This document shows positions 62,207-64,000 of a stretch of 64,000 bases of DNA, piece after piece. The stretch is taken from NCBI GenBank assembly GCA_964545855.1, contig CAZJHD010000005.1, positions 79,668 through 143,667 of the forward strand. Reading direction: 5' to 3'. The first letter of the stretch is position 1. Every line of letters starts with the position of its first letter. The notes below the pieces were generated by a model, which worked only from the letters and a program-made list of their open reading frames with translations, ran no database searches and was not told where the DNA came from. Origin of the DNA: CAZJHD01 sp964545855 (GTDB lineage Bacteria; Planctomycetota; UBA1135; JACQFD01). The position numbers were made by a program, and so were the translations under genes.

Positions 62207-63085
62207 ATGCCGCCCCGATCCTCCGTGAAGACTCGCGAGCTCGGCTTCGGTCTCGGCCTGCGCACCGTGCACTTCGCGCACATCCTCGCGCGCCATCCGC
62301 GCGTCGACTGGTTCGAGGCCGTGACGGAGAACTTCCTCGATACGGAAGGCCGTCCCCTCACCGTCCTCGAGCAGGTGGCCGAGAGATACCCCGTGGCACT
62401 CCACGGCGTCTCGCTTTCGATCGGCACGACGGATCCGCTCGACCGCGGATTCCTCCGGAAGATCCGCGCGCTCGCGGACCGCGTCGATCCCCTGTGGGTG
62501 TCGGACCATCTCTGCTGGAGCTCCGTCGGCGGCCAGCACCTCCACGACCTCCTTCCGCTCCCCTACACGGAGGAGTGTCTGCGCCACGTGGTGCGGCGCG
62601 TCGGCCAGGTGCAGGACGCGCTCGGGCGTCGCATCGCACTCGAGAATCCGTCGTCGTACCTCGTCTTCGCGCACTCGACGATCCCCGAGCAGGAGTTCCT
62701 CGCGCGCGTCGCCGAGGAAGCCGACTGCGCGCTGCTCCTCGACGTGAACAACGTGTACGTGAGTTCCGTGAACCACGGGTTCGATCCCTACGCGTACGTC
62801 GACGCGATCCCTCCGGAGCGCGTCGCCTATTTCCATCTCGCGGGCCACACGCGCTACTCGACGCACATCCTCGACTCGCACACGGGCCGCGTCGCCGATC
62901 CCGTCCTCGACCTCTACTGCCACGCGCGCGATCGCGTGGGGCGCGACTCGACGCTGCTCGAGTGGGACGAGGCGATCCCGGAGTTTCCGGTGGTCGCGCG
63001 GGAGCTCGCGCGCGCGAAGTCCATCCTCGCCCGACCGAGGAAGAATCAGCCGGGACGCGCACGACGTGCCTCCGCGCGCTCCTGA
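62207..63085 (+). CDS. MNIO-family (DUF692) bufferin maturase
   Basis: A 292-residue iron-dependent TIM-barrel oxidase that modifies Cys of the BufA-type precursor. Motifs: GFGLGLRTVHFAHIL, VDWFEAVTENFLD, VALHGVSLSIG, LWVSDHLCWSS, IALENPSSYL, CALLLDVNNVYVSSVNHG, FHLAGHT and LLEWDEAIPEF, the metal-binding His/Asp/Glu residues of the family being present. ATG 62207 fits the family N-terminus; longer in-frame ATG starts add low-complexity sequence. It overlaps the DUF2063 gene by 20 bp. Confidence 0.92.
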   Translation: MPPRSSVKTRELGFGLGLRTVHFAHILARHPRVDWFEAVTENFLDTEGRPLTVLEQVAERYPVALHGVSLSIGTTDPLDRGFLRKIRALADRVDPLWVSDHLCWSSVGGQHLHDLLPLPYTEECLRHVVRRVGQVQDALGRRIALENPSSYLVFAHSTIPEQEFLARVAEEADCALLLDVNNVYVSSVNHGFDPYAYVDAIPPERVAYFHLAGHTRYSTHILDSHTGRVADPVLDLYCHARDRVGRDSTLLEWDEAIPEFPVVARELARAKSILARPRKNQPGRARRASARS

Positions 63086-63923
63086 CCTTCGGACTCTCGA
63101 GCGCTGGCTGCGCGCCGTCATCACCCATCCGGGCGGTGCGCGCGCCGGCGTGCGCAGCGCCGACGCGCAGCGCGCGCTGCGTCTCCGGCCGGAGGAGACT
63201 CACGGCGTCGTGCTGCCGTCGCCCACGCTCGAGCCGCTCGAGCGCCTCGGCATCTACTCGCGCATGTACACGCTGCGCCTCGAGGCGTGCGTCGAGAGCG
63301 ACTACCCCGTGCTCTTGCACGCGATGGGCCGCGAGCCGTTCGACGCGATCGTGCGGCGCTACGTGCGGCTCCACCCGTCGCGGAATCCGAACCTGAACCG
63401 CTACGGGAGCCGGTTGCCGGGTCTGCTCGCCCGCCAGCGGACCCTCCCGCGCCGGCGCTTCCTCGTCGACCTCGCGCGTCTCGAGCGCGCCGTCGCCGAG
63501 GTCTTCGACGAGACGCGCGCGGAGGCGGCCGATCCGAGCGCCCTCCGGAACCTCCCTCCCGAGCGATGGGCAAGGGTCACCTTCGCGGCCATCCCCGCGC
63601 TTCGTCTCCTCGAGTTCTCCTACCCGGCGAACGCCTACTTCCGCGCCGTGAAGGAGGACCGTCACCCGGCGATCCCCCGGCCGCGGCGCTCGTGGGTCGC
63701 GATCTACCGCAAGGACGACGTCGTCTGGAGACGCGACCTCGACCTCCCGATGTTCGAGGTGCTACGGGCACTCCTGCGAGGGCGCCCGCTCGCGAGCGCC
63801 CTCGACGGCTGCCTCCGCAGGACGCGGATCGCCCCCGAGGCTCTGCGCCGGCAGAGCACCGCCTGGTTCGGCGAGTGGGTCCAGGAAGGGCTCTTCGCCC
63901 GGATCGTCGCGCCGCGTCGCTGA
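63066..63923 (+). CDS. DUF2063 (BufC/HvfC-like) bufferin partner protein
   Basis: A 285-residue protein of the DUF2063 type that accompanies MNIO enzymes, probably delivering the peptide. Seen: YSRMYTLRLEACVESDYPVLLHAMG (N-terminal helical domain) and FAAIPALRLLEFSYPANAYF, then a C-terminal winged-helix-like part (LDLPMFEVLRALLRGRPLASALDGC). It starts at GTG 63066 inside the maturase end. The palindromic element copy 3 follows 45 bp after its stop. Confidence 0.88.
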   Translation: MPPRAPDLRTLERWLRAVITHPGGARAGVRSADAQRALRLRPEETHGVVLPSPTLEPLERLGIYSRMYTLRLEACVESDYPVLLHAMGREPFDAIVRRYVRLHPSRNPNLNRYGSRLPGLLARQRTLPRRRFLVDLARLERAVAEVFDETRAEAADPSALRNLPPERWARVTFAAIPALRLLEFSYPANAYFRAVKEDRHPAIPRPRRSWVAIYRKDDVVWRRDLDLPMFEVLRALLRGRPLASALDGCLRRTRIAPEALRRQSTAWFGEWVQEGLFARIVAPRR

Positions 63924-63968
63924 TCGATTCCTCGCGCTCGGGAGACGGACCCGCGACCGGCCGCCGGA

Positions 63969-64000
63969 GAGGTTGTGAAGAAATCGCCGCCGCTGGCCCG
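63969..64000 (+). repeat. Dispersed palindromic element, copy 3, truncated at window end
   Basis: GAGGTTGTGAAGAAATCGCC from 63969 matches the left terminal repeat of the copies at 23033 and (reverse) 53773. The window ends 32 bp into it. It again follows the stop of a plus-strand gene. Confidence 0.75.

Noticed and set aside
61974..62228. Small plus-strand frame in the gap before the MNIO gene
   Set aside because: It lies in the inverted repeat and hairpin region, has low complexity and no ribosome site.

Overview
The window is very GC-rich, gene-dense bacterial DNA (roughly 70% G+C by eye) with short intergenic gaps, many GTG/TTG starts and many ATGA/GTGA stop-start overlaps. Secreted proteins with FG-GAP repeats, several lipoproteins, a porin of the alginate-export type and a mixed ubiquitin/Pup locus suggest a Gram-negative bacterium, most likely a planctomycete-like lineage, with Myxococcota or another deep lineage as alternatives. 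No rRNA, tRNA, CRISPR array, prophage or insertion sequence was recognised.

Layout. 1-4.8 kb: end of a PhzF-like gene, a Ca2+/Na+ antiporter with an alkaline-phosphatase-family lipoprotein, and a class V aminotransferase. 4.8-12.8 kb: a giant AsmA-like protein, phosphate acetyltransferase, an SRPBCC protein and a SorC-like regulator. 13.2-23.0 kb: a single tightly packed plus-strand operon, the main discovery of the window. It encodes, in order, a zinc-binding (RING-like/FHA-like) protein, an E1/ThiF-like enzyme, an E2-like enzyme, an unknown protein, a ubiquitin-like protein, a JAMM peptidase, a proteasomal-type AAA ATPase, a Dop/PafA-like enzyme, a 68-residue Pup-like protein ending in Ser-Gly-Gln, and a second Dop/PafA-like ligase. 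The locus therefore carries both a ubiquitin-type and a pupylation-type conjugation module around one ATPase, with no 20S proteasome subunits in the window.

23.2-32.3 kb: a hypothetical protein, lipoproteins, a TPR protein, an FG-GAP secreted protein, a c-type cytochrome lipoprotein, photolyase and an aspartic protease with a PDZ domain. 32.4-38.1 kb: an isocitrate/isopropylmalate dehydrogenase relative followed by a surface-polysaccharide set (Wzx-like flippase and three GT4 glycosyltransferases). 38.1-45.3 kb: FHA protein, glutaredoxin-like protein, ABC ATPase with membrane partner and TPR protein, DedA, RsfS and a thioredoxin-domain YyaL-like protein. 45.5-53.0 kb: a 1517-residue beta-strand-repeat secreted protein, a second secreted protein and a porin. 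53.8-57.4 kb: two tandem SPFH/band 7 proteins plus a small membrane protein. 57.6-61.4 kb: a CMP-sialate-hydroxylase-like MBL protein, a CBS-nucleotidyltransferase and a glycosyltransferase, probably acting on a surface sugar. 61.6-63.9 kb: a bufferin-type metallophore cluster (Cys-rich lipoprotein precursor, MNIO/DUF692 maturase and DUF2063 partner).

A dispersed 160-180 bp element with near-perfect 24-bp terminal inverted repeats occurs three times, each time immediately downstream of a gene and in the same orientation as that gene (23.0, 53.6 and 63.97 kb, the last cut by the window end). A different 143-bp inverted repeat lies inside the bufferin cluster.
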